Shown piece after piece: positions 27,141 to 40,328 of a stretch of DNA of 64,000 nucleotides. The stretch is from the NCBI GenBank assembly GCA_963514095.1, contig OY741271.1, positions 8,718,476 to 8,782,475 of the forward strand, given 5' to 3'. Within the stretch, counting starts at the first letter, position 1; every line of letters begins with the position of its first letter. The notes under the pieces are model-generated. The model was not told the DNA's origin. It was given only the letters and a program-made list of their open reading frames with translations, and made no database searches. A program made the position numbers and the translations under genes. This stretch comes from Eutrigla gurnardus (taxonomy: Eukaryota > Chordata > Actinopteri > Perciformes > Triglidae).

Positions 27141-29570
27141 GAGTGGAGGGGACTGTCAGATCCTGCGGCAGTGAGAGGTTTTTGAACACTGCTTTTGTCC
27201 ACAGGGGCCACCAAAAGCAACACAAACATTTCCTATAGTCACTATAGTATGTGTGTAGGTGTACTTTTCCAAAGGTAACTCATCACAGGGCAGATCTGAC
27301 GCTCCTTTAACTGTCTTCGAGACCTAAATCCTGAAACCCTGCCTCCTCTTCCCCTCCACTGCCTCCTTAAAAAATACCCAGACACCCTGCTGGCTCTGAA
27401 GCAGGAAAGAGAGATGGAGAGCTGGCATTAGTCAACGTTCTCACTGAGATTTCTCCCTACTGATGCCACCCACTCCCATGAATGCCAAACAGTTCCTTTA
27501 TTATCCCTGCATTTACATGATTTTCTGGAGTAGCTTAAGCTTTATTCCTCCACCCTTCCCTCTCTTCCGCCTCCCTGCTCTCCTCCCTTTCCTTTCCCCC
27601 TCTTTCTGCCTTCCCTCCTCTTCTCTATCAAAGTGCTGTATCATTACGCTTGGGATAATCCTGATCCACCTCGCCCCTCCCTCCTCCTTCAAGTCTTGAG
27701 CCTCACTCTTCAAAATCTTCTGTTTTAAAGGGTGTTTAGAGTGGGTTGGGGTGGTTGGGATGTCTTTTTTCTTGTGCTACTGCAAAATGATGATGAAACC
27801 ATATGGAGGCTAGCGGTGGAGGGGTTTGCAGGAGGGAAATAGGGAGATGGGGGGAAGGGAGGGGGGAGCTACACGGCGGCGTAAATGACTTCTTAGCAGT
27901 GCAGCGAGATGTGAAGGACAGACTGACGTGAGACGGTGTGGTGAGCAAACTAATGAGCTACACATTTCACGCCGGGAAAGAAAAGGAAAGAAGAGAGGGA
28001 GGGGAGGGTGAAGAGGGAGGAGAGATGGAGCAGGAGGGGTGAGATGATGACAGAGATAGAGAGATGAGAGACTGAGGAGATGATGGTGGAGGAGAGGAGG
28101 AATGAGGGAAAATGAGAGATGGTGAAGCCTTACATTTGCAAATTTAGCAAAGGGGAGAGTGAGAGACAGAAAGTAAGAAAAGAGGGGGCAGGAAGAGTGA
28201 CATGAAAAATTACCTTTCTCTGCCTGCTTCTCATTCATCCTTGCCATGACAATGAACAATAAATTTGGCTTCGATGAGATATTGCATAGGTACACAGTCT
28301 CACAGGCTGCTCGCACCTTTCATCTTTTTTTAGTAATATGACTTTTGAAGATTTCTATTCATTTGACTACAAAGGAAATATGCATTTGGTGCAAAAAAGT
28401 TCCAATGGGATACACAGTATGAGTGTGGAGCTGATATACGGCTCCCAGACGGACTGAAAAAATATAACATCAGATATCTGCCAGCGGTGCAGTCCACATG
28501 TGATATGATAAGATGTATTTGATTTCATATTCATTGTGGAATTAATCCAAACACGTGTGGCTTAATGAGAAGCCCTGGACTTACTGCCACAGAGGCGACA
28601 AGAACCAAACGTCACTGAATATTATCTTTTAGTGGGACGTCTGGATTTACAAAACATCATTTTAAGAAATTCGATAATATTGGAGACACCCTAAAAAACT
28701 GGATCCACATTGGTTAGATTGTAGTCTGAATGTGTGGAGTTCCTTTTATCAACAACCTGGAGCAGGCTCTCACCCCCACCACCTCTTCAGTTAAAACTAC
28801 AGAGTGAACGTTAGCCTTTCATATTAGATTAAATGTTACAATTAAGCTACAATTATCAGAACAATACGAGCATTCAGTCTCTCTCATGTGGATCAAAGGC
28901 GTACTAATGGTTAAAAATAACAAAAACTGTGGAAGAAATACTGCAAATTGAATCTGTGGCTTACAACGGAGCCAGACAATACATTTGAACAAATTGGTTT
29001 GGTTTTAAAAAAAAGACATTACTATTGTGAAAACAGCATATTGTGACCATATGCTGTATCAGTAGGTGCACATAAAGATTCTAATCCCTGTTACCACAAC
29101 AGCTTTTTTAATAAACACCAATCTCCATACCCCATCGCCTGCTACTTCACAGATTTCAAAACCACACTAGTAGCAGCGCTGCAGCAGTACATCTTGTTAT
29201 TTTTGGCCTCACACCTCGGACAAAACTTCCTGCTCTCATCCCTCCTCCTCGGCTTCCTGCAGCGCGAGCCTTTCAGTACCCGGTGTGAGGGGTGTTGGAG
29301 GATGCCCGTGGTTCTCTGCTACTGAATGCAGGCTGCCATCCAGCTTGTCAGAGTCACTTCCAGCGTTTGTTCTGGTCCAGTCCGCCCACCACTCCAAAGT
29401 CCCTCAATGCATCAAACTTTAAAGCTCAAGACACAGATAAAACGTGGCTAAAGAAAATATGGGGCTTTGCTTTAGAGAGTTAAAAGTTTGCTTGGTGTGA
29501 GTCAACAGTGTGTCATAACTTGAAAAACACAGGGGCGATGTGTTTCATAGACCAAGACGACACGGGCAGC
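27141..29570. other. Intergenic sequence with strand-asymmetric Y/R tracts
   Basis: Contains a pyrimidine-rich stretch (about 27541-27690) and a purine-rich stretch (about 27815-28195) on the plus strand. The minus-strand 168-residue open frame over the purine tract is a low-complexity Leu/Pro/Ser artefact. The rest is plain. Confidence 0.5.
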
Positions 29571-29574
29571 ATCA

Positions 29575-29675
29575 ATATCTCAAGTATTGACAGATTTCCA
29601 TGAAGGGTGGTCATTCATGAGGGTGAATTTTGGTTATCCCTTGATTTTCCCTCTCATGCCACCATGATGTAATAT
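29575..29675 (-). repeat. Teleost dispersed repeat family, copy 2 (minus orientation)
   Basis: On the minus strand it reads CATGGTGGCATGAGAGGGAA, followed by AACCAAAATTCACCCTCATG and CATGGAAATCTGTC, the same motif order as the copy at 13140. Confidence 0.55.
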
Positions 29676-32600
29676 ATGTGGTTTTAAAATGTAACTTCAC
29701 CCCCAGATCTGAGCTGTAGTCCACCCTCTGAATAATATTGAAAAATGCTAAAAAGTGTGGCCACGGGTCTGAAAGATTAAACCACGGCCACTTCCATGAG
29801 ACAAAAGCCTGAAAGCAACATTGACCACTAGCCAGCAATATATGTGGTGGATTTGATAGATTTACCATCTTTATCAGACCACAAATGAGACCAGTTAGCA
29901 AACCCCCGGTCTGTTCGCCTTACACCCTACTATTGGGAAACGACCTCGCCGAGAGGAGAGCAGGCACTAGCAGAGACAGACCACTTCGGATGTAGCAGCG
30001 GGAAGGAGGGGCTACCACACCCAGTGCTGCCGCTGGCCACCAGCAAGCTGTTCTGCTCATTTTCTGTAACCACTGAAGCATGAAAACATGGTGGAATTAG
30101 CAAGCTAACAATAGCTAGTTGACTTGCCAGACACTAAATGATTCAAATTTAACAGTCAGTGCTTCTCTTCAGTGGTCACCGTATAGGGAAAGCACATCGC
30201 TATCTGCAGATGATCCGTCATTAGTGTATCGATGGCTTTATTTCCAGTAGAAGGGAGAGAACAAGCTGTCTGCCGGTGTAGCATCGCCGAGTGGTGGCGA
30301 TTTACTCAGTGGTGTGTGTACTTAGTCCCGTTAGCTGTAAAATACCATCCAAAACTATGGTCGTTTCATTGACTTCAAGATGGCTGTAATTATTTATGAG
30401 CCTTGGTGTTAAGTCTTTAATAGGAAAAATTGCAATCGGCAGGTCAAACTAAAAAAAAAATCATTATCGCCCCCCAAAAAATTGCGATTGGTGCTCTAAT
30501 TTAAACACATTCCATTTTCCATGTTTCAGGAGGAGCCGTGTTACCATAGGTGTTTATGCAGGGTAATTGGGTCATCCTTACCAGAGGTTAAAAAGGGCTA
30601 ACGTGTGAATAATCAGCCTTTACTCTTTCTGTCTCTATTTATCTCTCTCTCCCCTCTATGCGCTATGCTGATGTATTATGCTATTTAAGTCTCCCTCTTT
30701 TCCACTTTTAGTTGAGATAAGAGTTCATTTCCACTGCCTCTTCTGCTTCTCTCATTATTGCCAAAGTCCTTCTTTTCATGCCAAGGAGCCTGGCAATGAA
30801 GCAAATTGCTTGTCCTGCTAATACTTTATTAGAGACTACTGGTGCGCACGTACTCCTTCAAACTCAGTCGGACTCGCTCATTCTCTCGATCAATCACATG
30901 CACTCCCCTCAGCTCGACTTATCTGGTGACCACTTGTGTTAAAAACGGCCCATATGCACACACAGACACACAATCGCACGCTGGCTGAAAACATGCTGCA
31001 AAAATTACCATTTTAATATGCAATTAAGTATTGAATATTAAAACTACATTTTCCTCAAGTGGTAATAAGCAAGTTTGTCTTCATTTTGCAAATCTCTTCA
31101 GATCACTGACAAGACAGTGTCAATTCATAACAGTTTGACATTTTATACACTTATTAAATTGTGCCGTCATTTATTTTCTTCGTGTGAACGTGCAACCTGC
31201 AGATCCGTTGCATAGTGGTTGGTGTTAGGCAACACCGTAAAAACACTGCATTGCTTATGAACTACTATCTATATTACCTCATTATTCAGGTTCATTCAGG
31301 TACGTCCTTCCCGAGCAGATCCCAGAGGTTTTGGAAGCAGTCTCTGCTTAATTCTTGGCAGCTGCATTCAGGGGGCCGTGACCTTCGCGTCTAGTTGAGC
31401 TGGAGAGAGATGGGTCACTTTGCAATTTGTGTTTACAAGCCACACACTGCAGAAATCCACTCAGTAAGCATTTAAAGGTAGATTAGTCCAACTGTATTAA
31501 ATGCAGGGACAAGCATGTGAAAGACAATGCAGAATGTATTGGTAGCAAAAGTTTGAAGGACATGTTTGAATGGGTGAATGTGCAAAAATAAACAAGTTTT
31601 CAGGTAACTTTCCACAACACTGATAGACAAATAGTACACACAGACTTGTATAGACTAACTTTTGTGCTCACACCTCTCAATCACAAGATCTTCAATCGCA
31701 CAAGCACATTACATAACCTCAGACACAAACAGCACAATAGGAAGCCTGTCTGAGTCTGAAGGAAGAGGAGGACTTGCCATGATTGCTGGGGGATTTAACC
31801 AGCATCTGACAGGAGGAGGTGAAGCAGCTCGTCTAATTGACTGTAGACAGCATCTCTGCAGTCAGGGCTGCTGCGGCCTCCAACATGCAGCATTGATCTG
31901 ATGGAGAACAATGTCTCCAACTTGCCCTCTTTCCTTATCCATCTGTCCTCTACCCCTCTTGCTTAATTTCCTTTCCCTCTCTTTCATCCAGTGCCCCTCC
32001 TTTCCTGCATTCACTCCACTAATCACTCCTTCCTTCCATTTCCCTTGCTGCCGTTCGAGCTTCCTCATCAACATATTCCACTTCGAGGGTTCTGAGCCAA
32101 GCCTATAAGACAGATGGATGATGATGAATGGTGAGGCAAACCAGATCTCTCTCCCTCGCTGTGTTTTTCTTTCTCCCGTTTTTTCCTCTCACATGCTCTT
32201 GACTTTGTTTTCTTTGATGCACTTTTGAAGCTAATGAGAATGCGCCTTCGGGAGGAAGATGATGTGCTTTCAAATGATTAGGGCCAAAAGCTACTTCCTT
32301 GGCCATCGAACATCAATAGAACAAAGCCAGATGGACGCAAACAGGGTGAAAAAGAAATGAGTAAAAAAGAACCCTCTTGTGAAAAACCAATGAGGGCCGT
32401 CACCAACTTGTTAGAGCTTCCACCCCTCAAGTCTTCTTTACTTGCCTATGATAATGATGTGATCCTCCTTGTATCTCAATTGGATTCAAGGGTTGAGGAG
32501 GATAAAGATCTGTGAGCAGAGTGACATGTAGCTTTTGCCTTTGAAGGAACACTGATGTTCCTTTTGGGAAATCCCCCAGGACCCAAGATAGACTCCCCTT

Positions 32601-33200
32601 GGTCTCAATTATACCAGCCTCTGCTCGGTACGACTGCGTTCCCTCTCTTCAGTCTCCATCTCTCACTCTGCATGACATTCCTCGCTCTCTTGCAGCACCG
32701 CCGGGCAGTTCTGTCCTTCACCTTTTGATCCGGGCCAGATCAAACACCAGCTGCTCTTTGATGATAGCAGAGCTGGTGGTCGTGCTAAGGATCCCAGGGC
32801 ATCAGATTCCCTTCTCTGGAAAACCCTAACAACCTGTAGCAGCAGGCCTGCAGTTATGCTGTTGACAGCTCCTAGTAGGAGGCAACATAAATAATGGCCA
32901 TCTAGCCGTGGTGATGCAAGATGTGGGTGTACGTTTTGCCGGCTGTTATGCTTCCAGGGGTGTTTGAGGAGCTGCTCTGCTGGGGTTCACTGTGATGGAC
33001 TTGGTGGAGTCAAGCAGTTCATGATTCATAATAAGTGACAGAGGCTGGCCCATGATAGCCCCTGGGTTAATGCAGAAAAGTCCTGTCTGCAATTCAGGAA
33101 AACAATGATAAACATACATAGCACTTGATTGATACTATAATTTGTGTTTTTGTCTCATGGAGCACAGTTGAATGGGGGAAAGAAATTGGTTTTCTTTTGA
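29676..33200. other. Intergenic sequence, partly repeat-like
   Basis: 29700-30500 has a mosaic composition (GCTAAC, TTAGC motifs; an end reading CCCCCCAAAAAATTGCGATT) typical of old fish transposons, but no borders could be set. 30500-33200 is mostly unique; several short open stretches show no protein-like features. Confidence 0.4.
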
Positions 33201-33204
33201 GCCA

Positions 33205-33300
33205 CAGTATGACTCTAGGGATTTCAATGTTGCTTTATCTCAACAACTACTCAACGGACATACGATTTGGTCCAACAATCAAGATATCCAGAGGATGATT
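33205..33300 (-). repeat. Teleost dispersed repeat family, copy 3 (minus orientation)
   Basis: Minus strand reads ATCATCCTCTGGATATCTTG, then GGACCAAATCGTATGTCCGT and TGAGTAGTTGTTGAGATAAA, matching the CATCCTCTGG...TGTACCAAAT...AGTTGTTGAGATA order of the family. Confidence 0.6.
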
Positions 33301-33792
33301 TTCAGCTGTATTTTCTATTTATTCATGAATTGTCTCGTCAAATCTACATTTTACAAAATTACATTTGAACACATAACATAGAATGTACCTCTGCCCAATA
33401 TTCACCTTTACTGAATAGAGACTGAATACATCAGGAAGTAAATCAATAGTATCACAAGTAAATGTTAGATGTTAGCTCCATGCAAGACTGTACTGCTTAC
33501 CGGCTACAAACAGATAACGTTACCTCTTGTCCTGCTGATTTTAACATGGATTTATTGTTCATAATGTAGCGTGAAAATAGGATGTGTCCCCCGGATGCAA
33601 TGATTGTGAATTTACTGCACGCCAAACATATTTCTATCGTCCCAGAGTCTCAAAGGTACCTGTGGTACTAGGGTTATCCAAATAAATGAATCGGCTTTCG
33701 ATTTTAAGGTTACAATTACATTTTCAATTTGAATATATTTTCTCTGCAACAACCGCTAGGCCATTGTTTGGTGATTGATTCGGTAAAATCTA

Positions 33793-33890
33793 CACATTAT
33801 TGGTTTCATGGTATGAAACCAATAATGTGGTTTCATACCATGAAAATTGATATAAAATTATATCAATTTTATTTAAAATTGATATAAATT
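33793..33890. repeat. Cluster of overlapping A/T-rich palindromes
   Basis: Perfect 17-bp arms at 33793-33809 and 33813-33829 around a 3-nt loop; overlapping 13-bp arms at 33808-33820 and 33829-33841; and 13-bp arms at 33843-33855 and 33858-33870 around AA, with a further copy of AAAATTGATATAAA at about 33876-33889. Confidence 0.9.
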
Positions 33891-35967
33891 CTTCCTTTAA
33901 AAGAGAAGCTACATGGTATCAAGCATGATATATTTTGTAATGTAATCAACTATATTGTCAAATTTAAATAATTTATGTAATATAATAACAATGACTAATT
34001 TCACCTGTGAAGGACACACACTGTTAAACAACAAAACGAAGATCCATTAGATGGGGTGAGAATACAACAGCTTAAAGGTGCTTTCTCAGTTTATGAGGTA
34101 CACCTGAATGCACCATGGAGTCCCTGTCAGCGCTGACATGCTTTACTGTACGTCACTGTAAGTTATGTAGAAACACAATCGATTTTAAGAGCAGATAGCG
34201 CAACCGCACCTGAAATTGCCAAACAGTCCTGATTTCTTATCTGGAGGCTCCGTTGGTTGCTGCAGTCTGTAAATCTTTTGCTACCTGAAAATGATCGTTT
34301 CCCTGTCAAAGACACGTTCGTTGTCTACATAACTCATGGGGACAACAAAATGTTGCCACACCATGACTTCAGGGAAGCAGGAGAAATGTTTCTTAATCAA
34401 CTCCGACTCCAGCAGTGACCATGGTGTCAAGAAAAGTGCAGCTGCAAGGTAACACTAATTTAATTGTCTTTCAAGTGTTGTTTTATTCTTTGGACGCAAG
34501 CTAATAGGCGAAGAAAAGATAGGGAGAAGCCGATCCTGACTAAAATCATATAGCAAAACTGTAACTCTAACCATCACATCAGGACTAGCTGGGAGCAACA
34601 ACTACAGCATGGACAATCATTTTGAAAATAAGAAACTGCAATTCGATCTCTTAGGTTATTTGAGCCCATCAAATTGTCAAATAACATTCATTCATATAGA
34701 CCATTACAAAATTCCGACACAGCAGCCATTCCTGGCAAAAAAACAAATGTACCACATTTTGTCTGGAAAAGGGTATTTTGTGGAAGCAGAATATGGACGT
34801 GAGAATCTTAGCAAAATTTATATTCATCCTTTACTTAAATCTTGTCACACCTTGTACTTTATGCATACCTGAACAAAATACATTTTATTATATAACTAGA
34901 AGTGATATTTAATATGCCTATATCGCCTTTAATACTGTTGAAAACTAATATCGTAATTTGGATGACTAATGGATAAAGTCTCAGACAAACTGAGGAATAG
35001 ATTAGACTGAGCAGCGCGGCTTTCTAACACAACACGTTAGGAAACGTATGACTATTATCATCGTCTATTTTTACTTTTTCCATCATCTCGGGTGCTTACC
35101 TTCTGAAGGCCTGACTAATACAGCTCTGAACGGTGATATAAAATGATTACGGCTGATATGGACACTTGCGGTGCCGACATTCATACACAGAAGAGACACA
35201 GATACCTGAAGGTCAAGTGGAAGAGGTGGGGTGGGGGGGCAGACAATTTCAAAGGACCCTTTGTCAAGTCCTTATTGAAATTCATCTATAAAAATGGGCC
35301 TGAAGCCTTTTCAGAAATAAAATTGTCATGCTAATTCATTTTGATTGCCACATTGGAATGGCTAAACAAAATGAAAGGCGGGGGCCAGATGTGGCTGCCG
35401 AAGCGTAACTCTTGATATTTCATAGTGAATTACCCATGATCGACTGGCACCATGGATCTCGGTGCAAATTCCGATGAAATGCCCACATGTGTGGAATTCC
35501 AATCACCGCTTTGCTAACTCATTGTTTTGCATGCCGAAGATGTACATATTAAAAACACCAATGAAAAGCAGCACTGCTGACTGGTTTTTTTTTTTTAAAT
35601 CGAAGAACGGAGAGTATTTAAATGTTCATCCCAACCTCCTGATATGAAAAAATGATTCAGCAATTTGTGACCCAAACTATGAATATTCCCCTCACTTGCA
35701 AAGACTTGCAGAGAGTCATACGTTTTGTTAAGTTTTTTGTATGGGCTGACTTTTGTGCTCAAACATAAAATGTATCTTATCAACAAACCAAAGCTCCTTA
35801 GTTGCAATTTCTGGATGGGAGCATGGACTTAATAAGCACAGCAGCTGACACAAGTTCAGAGCATAGTGCATCAAAAACATGATGTGGTCCAGAACACAGA
35901 CAAAGTATGGAGAAACAGTGAGGAATGACAAGCCCTCTGTGTTGCATGAGAAACAGGACTCTTGTGG
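33891..35967. other. Intergenic sequence
   Basis: A/T-rich unique-looking DNA. The open stretch at 34609-34872 is 87 codons with ordinary composition but no splice context or recognised motif. Poly-T at about 35585-35597. Confidence 0.45.
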
Positions 35968-36002
<35 letters not shown>

Positions 36003-36155
36003 GGGGGGGGGGGGGTACTTTCCAATGAGCCATCTGGACATGGGCCCCCAGGGGACAAAGAGCAAAACATGCTTGATATGTCTGTCTGTCTCTCCCTCCC
36101 ATCCTCCCATCCATCCATCCATCATCATCCGTCCGTCCGTCCATCCGTCCATCCA
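35968..36155. repeat. (GT)n + G15-16 + CCAT/CCGT tetranucleotide repeats
   Basis: GT run ending at 36000, directly followed by G to 36015. After 70 bp of ordinary sequence comes a CCAT/CCGT-type tetranucleotide tract (about 36096-36155). Predicted peptides over it are artefacts. Confidence 0.93.
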
Positions 36156-36236
36156 TGTTTCTATTTTTTGACTGTTGATGCTATAATGTAAAAATAACTC
36201 AGTAAATATCCCTCTTGTGAATTTTGAAGAGTTAAT

Positions 36237-37187
36237 GGGCCCTAGTTTCGTGGCGCAGCGCAGGGCGGCGCAGGGTGGCGGAGCCGGCGCAATGCAAGTT
36301 TCGACCAGCGCAGCCTTGCGCACGGTCAGTTTGGCAGTTTGGTGGATCGCCTGCGCCAAGATGGGTGTGGCGGCGCAGCAGGGGGAGGCGTCACAGATTC
36401 AGCTTGGCGTAGCGGAAGTTTCGTGGCAAAAAGCCTCGCCGAGACTGCGCTGAAAGCTCGCCAGCTCCGACCTGGTCTACTTTCGGCGCAAGGCGCAAGG
36501 CGTAAATAAAGTCCATTCATTCAAGGCGAATCACAGCTGGCGGAGTGGAAGTTTGGCTGACGGCGCGCAGTGCGCACACGTCACCGAGACCTCACAGGCA
36601 GGTTTCCACAGTTCCAGGCACATTTAAATGCAATAAATAATCACAACAAACACTATTTAAGGCAACTAATTGAATCAACACGTGAATTTATATCTATATA
36701 GATTGTCCCGTCACATCTGACGTCAGATCAAAGGCGGATGGCACGCGTAACGGAAACTCAGCCTCTCGGACCAAAACATCTCCCTCTCTCTCTCCTGTTT
36801 TTTATAATATGGGCATTGTTATTATTATGATACGCACGCACAGCGCGTGATGCGCGTGGTGGGAACGGCGGCACTGCTTCTGTCATCGGGTTGTCAAGTG
36901 ACGGATCTTACACTGAACCTCCCCTAACGCATTAAAGGAGAGGAGAGGAGCTCATTTGATTGGTGAAGATCTGAATCGGCTGTATTAATCCCAGTCCACG
37001 CCTCGTCTCCTCCTCGTCTCCCACTCACGCCTTCTTTTCCTCCCTCTTTCCCACCTGCGCGGGTGGGCGAGACGGGAGGTGTGCCTGCGCGGTGCACGAA
37101 ACTTGCAAAGTCCAGGCGGACACACCCCGTCGGCGCGGCGCAGGTGCGCTGAAAGCTGACTGCGCCTGGTCTACGAAACTAGGGCCC
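36237..37187. mobile_element. 951-bp GC-rich element with terminal inverted repeats
   Basis: The left end GGGCCCTAGTTTCGT (36237-36251) is repeated inverted at the right end as ACGAAACTAGGGCCC (37173-37187). The inner region is rich in GGCGCA-type words on the left and TGCGCC-type words on the right, extending the symmetry loosely inward. There is no meaningful ORF. This is consistent with a non-autonomous DNA transposon (hAT-like by the GGGCCCTA-type terminus, which I associate with teleost repeats). I could not find an obvious 8-bp target duplication. Confidence 0.8.
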
Positions 37188-37917
37188 TATGTGTCTCAAA
37201 AATGTTTTTGGCCACTAACAAAACTGACTTTTAAGCAAACTTGAAGAAAGCAACGTTATTTTAGGGCTTGTTTCTGTCCACTAAATGCTCCATTATGTTC
37301 ACCAACTTGACACTTACTGTGTCAGTCTGTCCGTTTTCTAGAGCTTTTGGGCTGAAATCAACCACCTTCTGTGTCTAGTTGTCAGTTTTCCAAAGCTAAC
37401 TGTTGTCTGCATCTGTCTTGGGTTCTATCCAGCAGTCATATCAAAGTGCTAAATGCTTTTGTAAAAATCTCTGTTGATCACACTGTTGTGTTCAAATAAT
37501 ATGGCTGTTGAGCATTTTAATAAAAGTTGTATGTCGGTTGCATCGTTCAGGATCTCATTAAAACACACGTTCTTAAAGTCAGATGTTAATGAACAATGTG
37601 GTGGCATTGTGTTTGCCATTCACAAAACATCAGTACAGTATGAGTCAAATGTGAGGACAAATGAGACGAGGGATATTTTAGCTGCCCTGGACTCACTGCT
37701 CTTATCCATCACTTTACAAGTTATTTCTCCACGCTCTTTTTGTCTCCCCCTCTCACCCTTTTCCAGTCACCCTTTGGTGTCTTCGTCTCTCCATGTCATT
37801 CAGTTGCAGGGATTGAAAGCCCACAGGGTATTGATTGGGCTCGGCTTAATGCTGTCAGACTGATGGGAGACATGTGATTCACAGACGAGATCTTGGCCTG
37901 GGTACACTCAGCCTCCA
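37188..37917. other. Intergenic sequence
   Basis: No repeat or gene recognised. The open stretch at 37474-37863 (plus) is 129 codons but lacks coding-like composition or splice signals I would trust. Confidence 0.45.
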
Positions 37918-37926
37918 ACCACACAC

Positions 37927-37970
<44 letters not shown>

Positions 37971-38025
37971 CCACTCACATTCACATAAGACAGCAAGAGC
38001 ACACACACTAAGTCTGTGGGCATCA

Positions 38026-38062
<37 letters not shown>
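37918..38062. repeat. Interrupted (CA)n microsatellites
   Basis: Two CA blocks (about 37918-37970 and 38029-38062) separated by about 60 bp of CA-poor sequence. Confidence 0.93.
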
Positions 38063-38065
<3 letters not shown>

Positions 38066-40328
38066 TTACATCATGCGCTGATGCACAGAGGCAAATGCAT
38101 GCACACACACTTAAACGGGTACCACACACATGCACAATTGTGCACACTCCCACACAAACACACACCCTTGGGAGTCCCTCCTGACACCCTCAATCTGTCA
38201 CAGCTAAAACCCAGAGGACCTCGTCTTCGAGTCAGGAGGGCCGGGACAGTACACTGAGCTCAGCAGAGTTTGAGCTAATCAAGACTGGCAATGACAGACT
38301 GCCTGCAATGACAGACATTTTTTTTCCACTTTTACATATTTCACAGTTGAGGATATCTCATTTCTTTGGTTGGAGGCATGGAAAAGGGAGCTCGTCCTGG
38401 TGGGCAAATATGGATCGTGCTTAATCACCCGTTGTGGGACTGAGGCGTCAGTCATATTTACAGACAATAATTACATGAAAATTAAAGATTTATTAATTGT
38501 GTTATTAATTGGATTCTATATGGTTCACTGAGAAAGCACCCAATTATTTTATTACCACAGCAGGTCAACGCTGTGAGCTATTAGGTATTCAAAAGGAAAC
38601 ATTTGTGCTTTAATCACAGCAGAACGGAGGCCAATCGCAGTATATTTAGAAAATCGGTCATTAAATAAGCCTTAAGGAATATGTGTCAATATATAACCAA
38701 GGTATAGGAGTAGCCTATATACTGTGTGCGTTTCCATGATAAATATAAATGTAGCAGCCCATTACTCTATATTATGGTTAAGTTGTATAATTGACTTATG
38801 ACTGGAGTGATGGGGTGCTTGGGTTCGGTTTCCAAAGATAGCTACCACGAAGGTAACTTTACATAACAGACCTCAGACAAGAATTGAAAAAACGGATTTA
38901 CCAGTTCACTGATTGTTTTTTATTGTAATTTACACATAATATCAGTTGAAAGAACACAACTCAAATTTAACTCCTTTAAAATAATAAATAGTAACCTTTG
39001 AAATAATATCAAATAAATGATGCTCATTAAAATTGGCTTATCAATTAAAACTGAATTGGTTTGTACCAAAATAGTAGCACACACAGGTTAAAGTCTTGCA
39101 GGTTTCTTAGACAAGAATAATGTCTTACAATTCTAAAATATTGAAATATGACAAACTCAGCTCAACTAGCTACTTGACTAGAATCTAAACAATCTAAACC
39201 CCACAGGCACCAAAATAGGAAAAGTTACAAGCCTGGGTGTTGTGTTGGACGTAACCTTTATCCTCAACAGAGCAAAAACACAGAAAGTACAACTCAGTTC
39301 AGCATCAGTCCCGGAGAAACAATTTGTGGTCCCAAAGATGAAAGGCAGCGGAAATTAAATCCTCCTCAGAAGGCACACCAACACCAACTTTTCCGGACAA
39401 TTAAATACAATCTAAATAACGGTCATTTAATAGCCAAGAGAATAGATAAGAAAAACAAGCAAAAATAGAATTAATAAAATAAAATACATGGTCTAATTGC
39501 CACAAACGTCTAGGCAATTTTCTTAAACACATGGGCACTGCCGTTTTTAGCAAACGTTATTTAGGAGTAATAGAGCATTTCTTGAAGACTATTTTCAGCC
39601 GCAGTAATACATATTTGGTGTTCTAGTAAACTACAGCTCATGGTAATGATGGAACAATATTACTCACTCATGTGATGTTGTTGTGTGTATGGAGCCATGG
39701 CAACACACCAACATTTATTACATGTAATATGATCAATTCATTGATGGTTTTTGTCTTTTAATGGGATTTGTTGACAAAATCAAAACTATAGAATCTCGCC
39801 AGCATTATCCTTGATGGTTGTTTCACCCTCCCATCTCTTCAATGAATAACACAATTACACAATCAGATCAAATACATCCGATTAAGTGATGTCCTTGAAT
39901 AGAGCATCTAATGGCGCTTTGCGCTTGACTTTGAGCCTGTTATGTCTCTCTGCTGCTGACCCGATACATTGTACGTCTGACCTTCCTTACCAGAGTATCC
40001 AGCGTCCTGTGACATCTGGGTGTTTGTGTGGGTACCAGACACATGTAGGGAGGGTCCGAAGGCAATGAGTGTTCACATAAACAACCGAGTCCTCAGCAGT
40101 AGGTCTGTTAATTGTCTGCATGCAGGGCTGGGGATCAGTGAGATAGATGTGTCAGGAAGCAATCATGTGATGAATTGACCCCAGAGTTAAATGGTGCCAC
40201 TCAACCCTTTAAAATTCGATAAACGAGTCAGTAGGCCTGCGTGGAGATCCATACCCTCATCACAGTGAATTTCCTGCTGCGTAAATGGGTCAATGGCAAA
40301 ATATCACCCCTGACTCTGTTTTTTCCAG
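38063..40328. other. Intergenic sequence
   Basis: A/T-rich; 38820-39560 may be an old retroelement relic (composition change, long A-rich stretch), but no ends or coding domains are visible. Confidence 0.35.

Noticed and set aside
27810..28316. 168-codon open frame on the minus strand
   Set aside because: It lies on a purine-rich tract; the product is Leu/Pro/Ser/His low complexity with no coding signature.
35728..36359. Several overlapping open frames of 106-162 codons on the minus strand
   Set aside because: They run through GT, poly-G and CCAT repeats and into a transposon end; repetitive peptides only.
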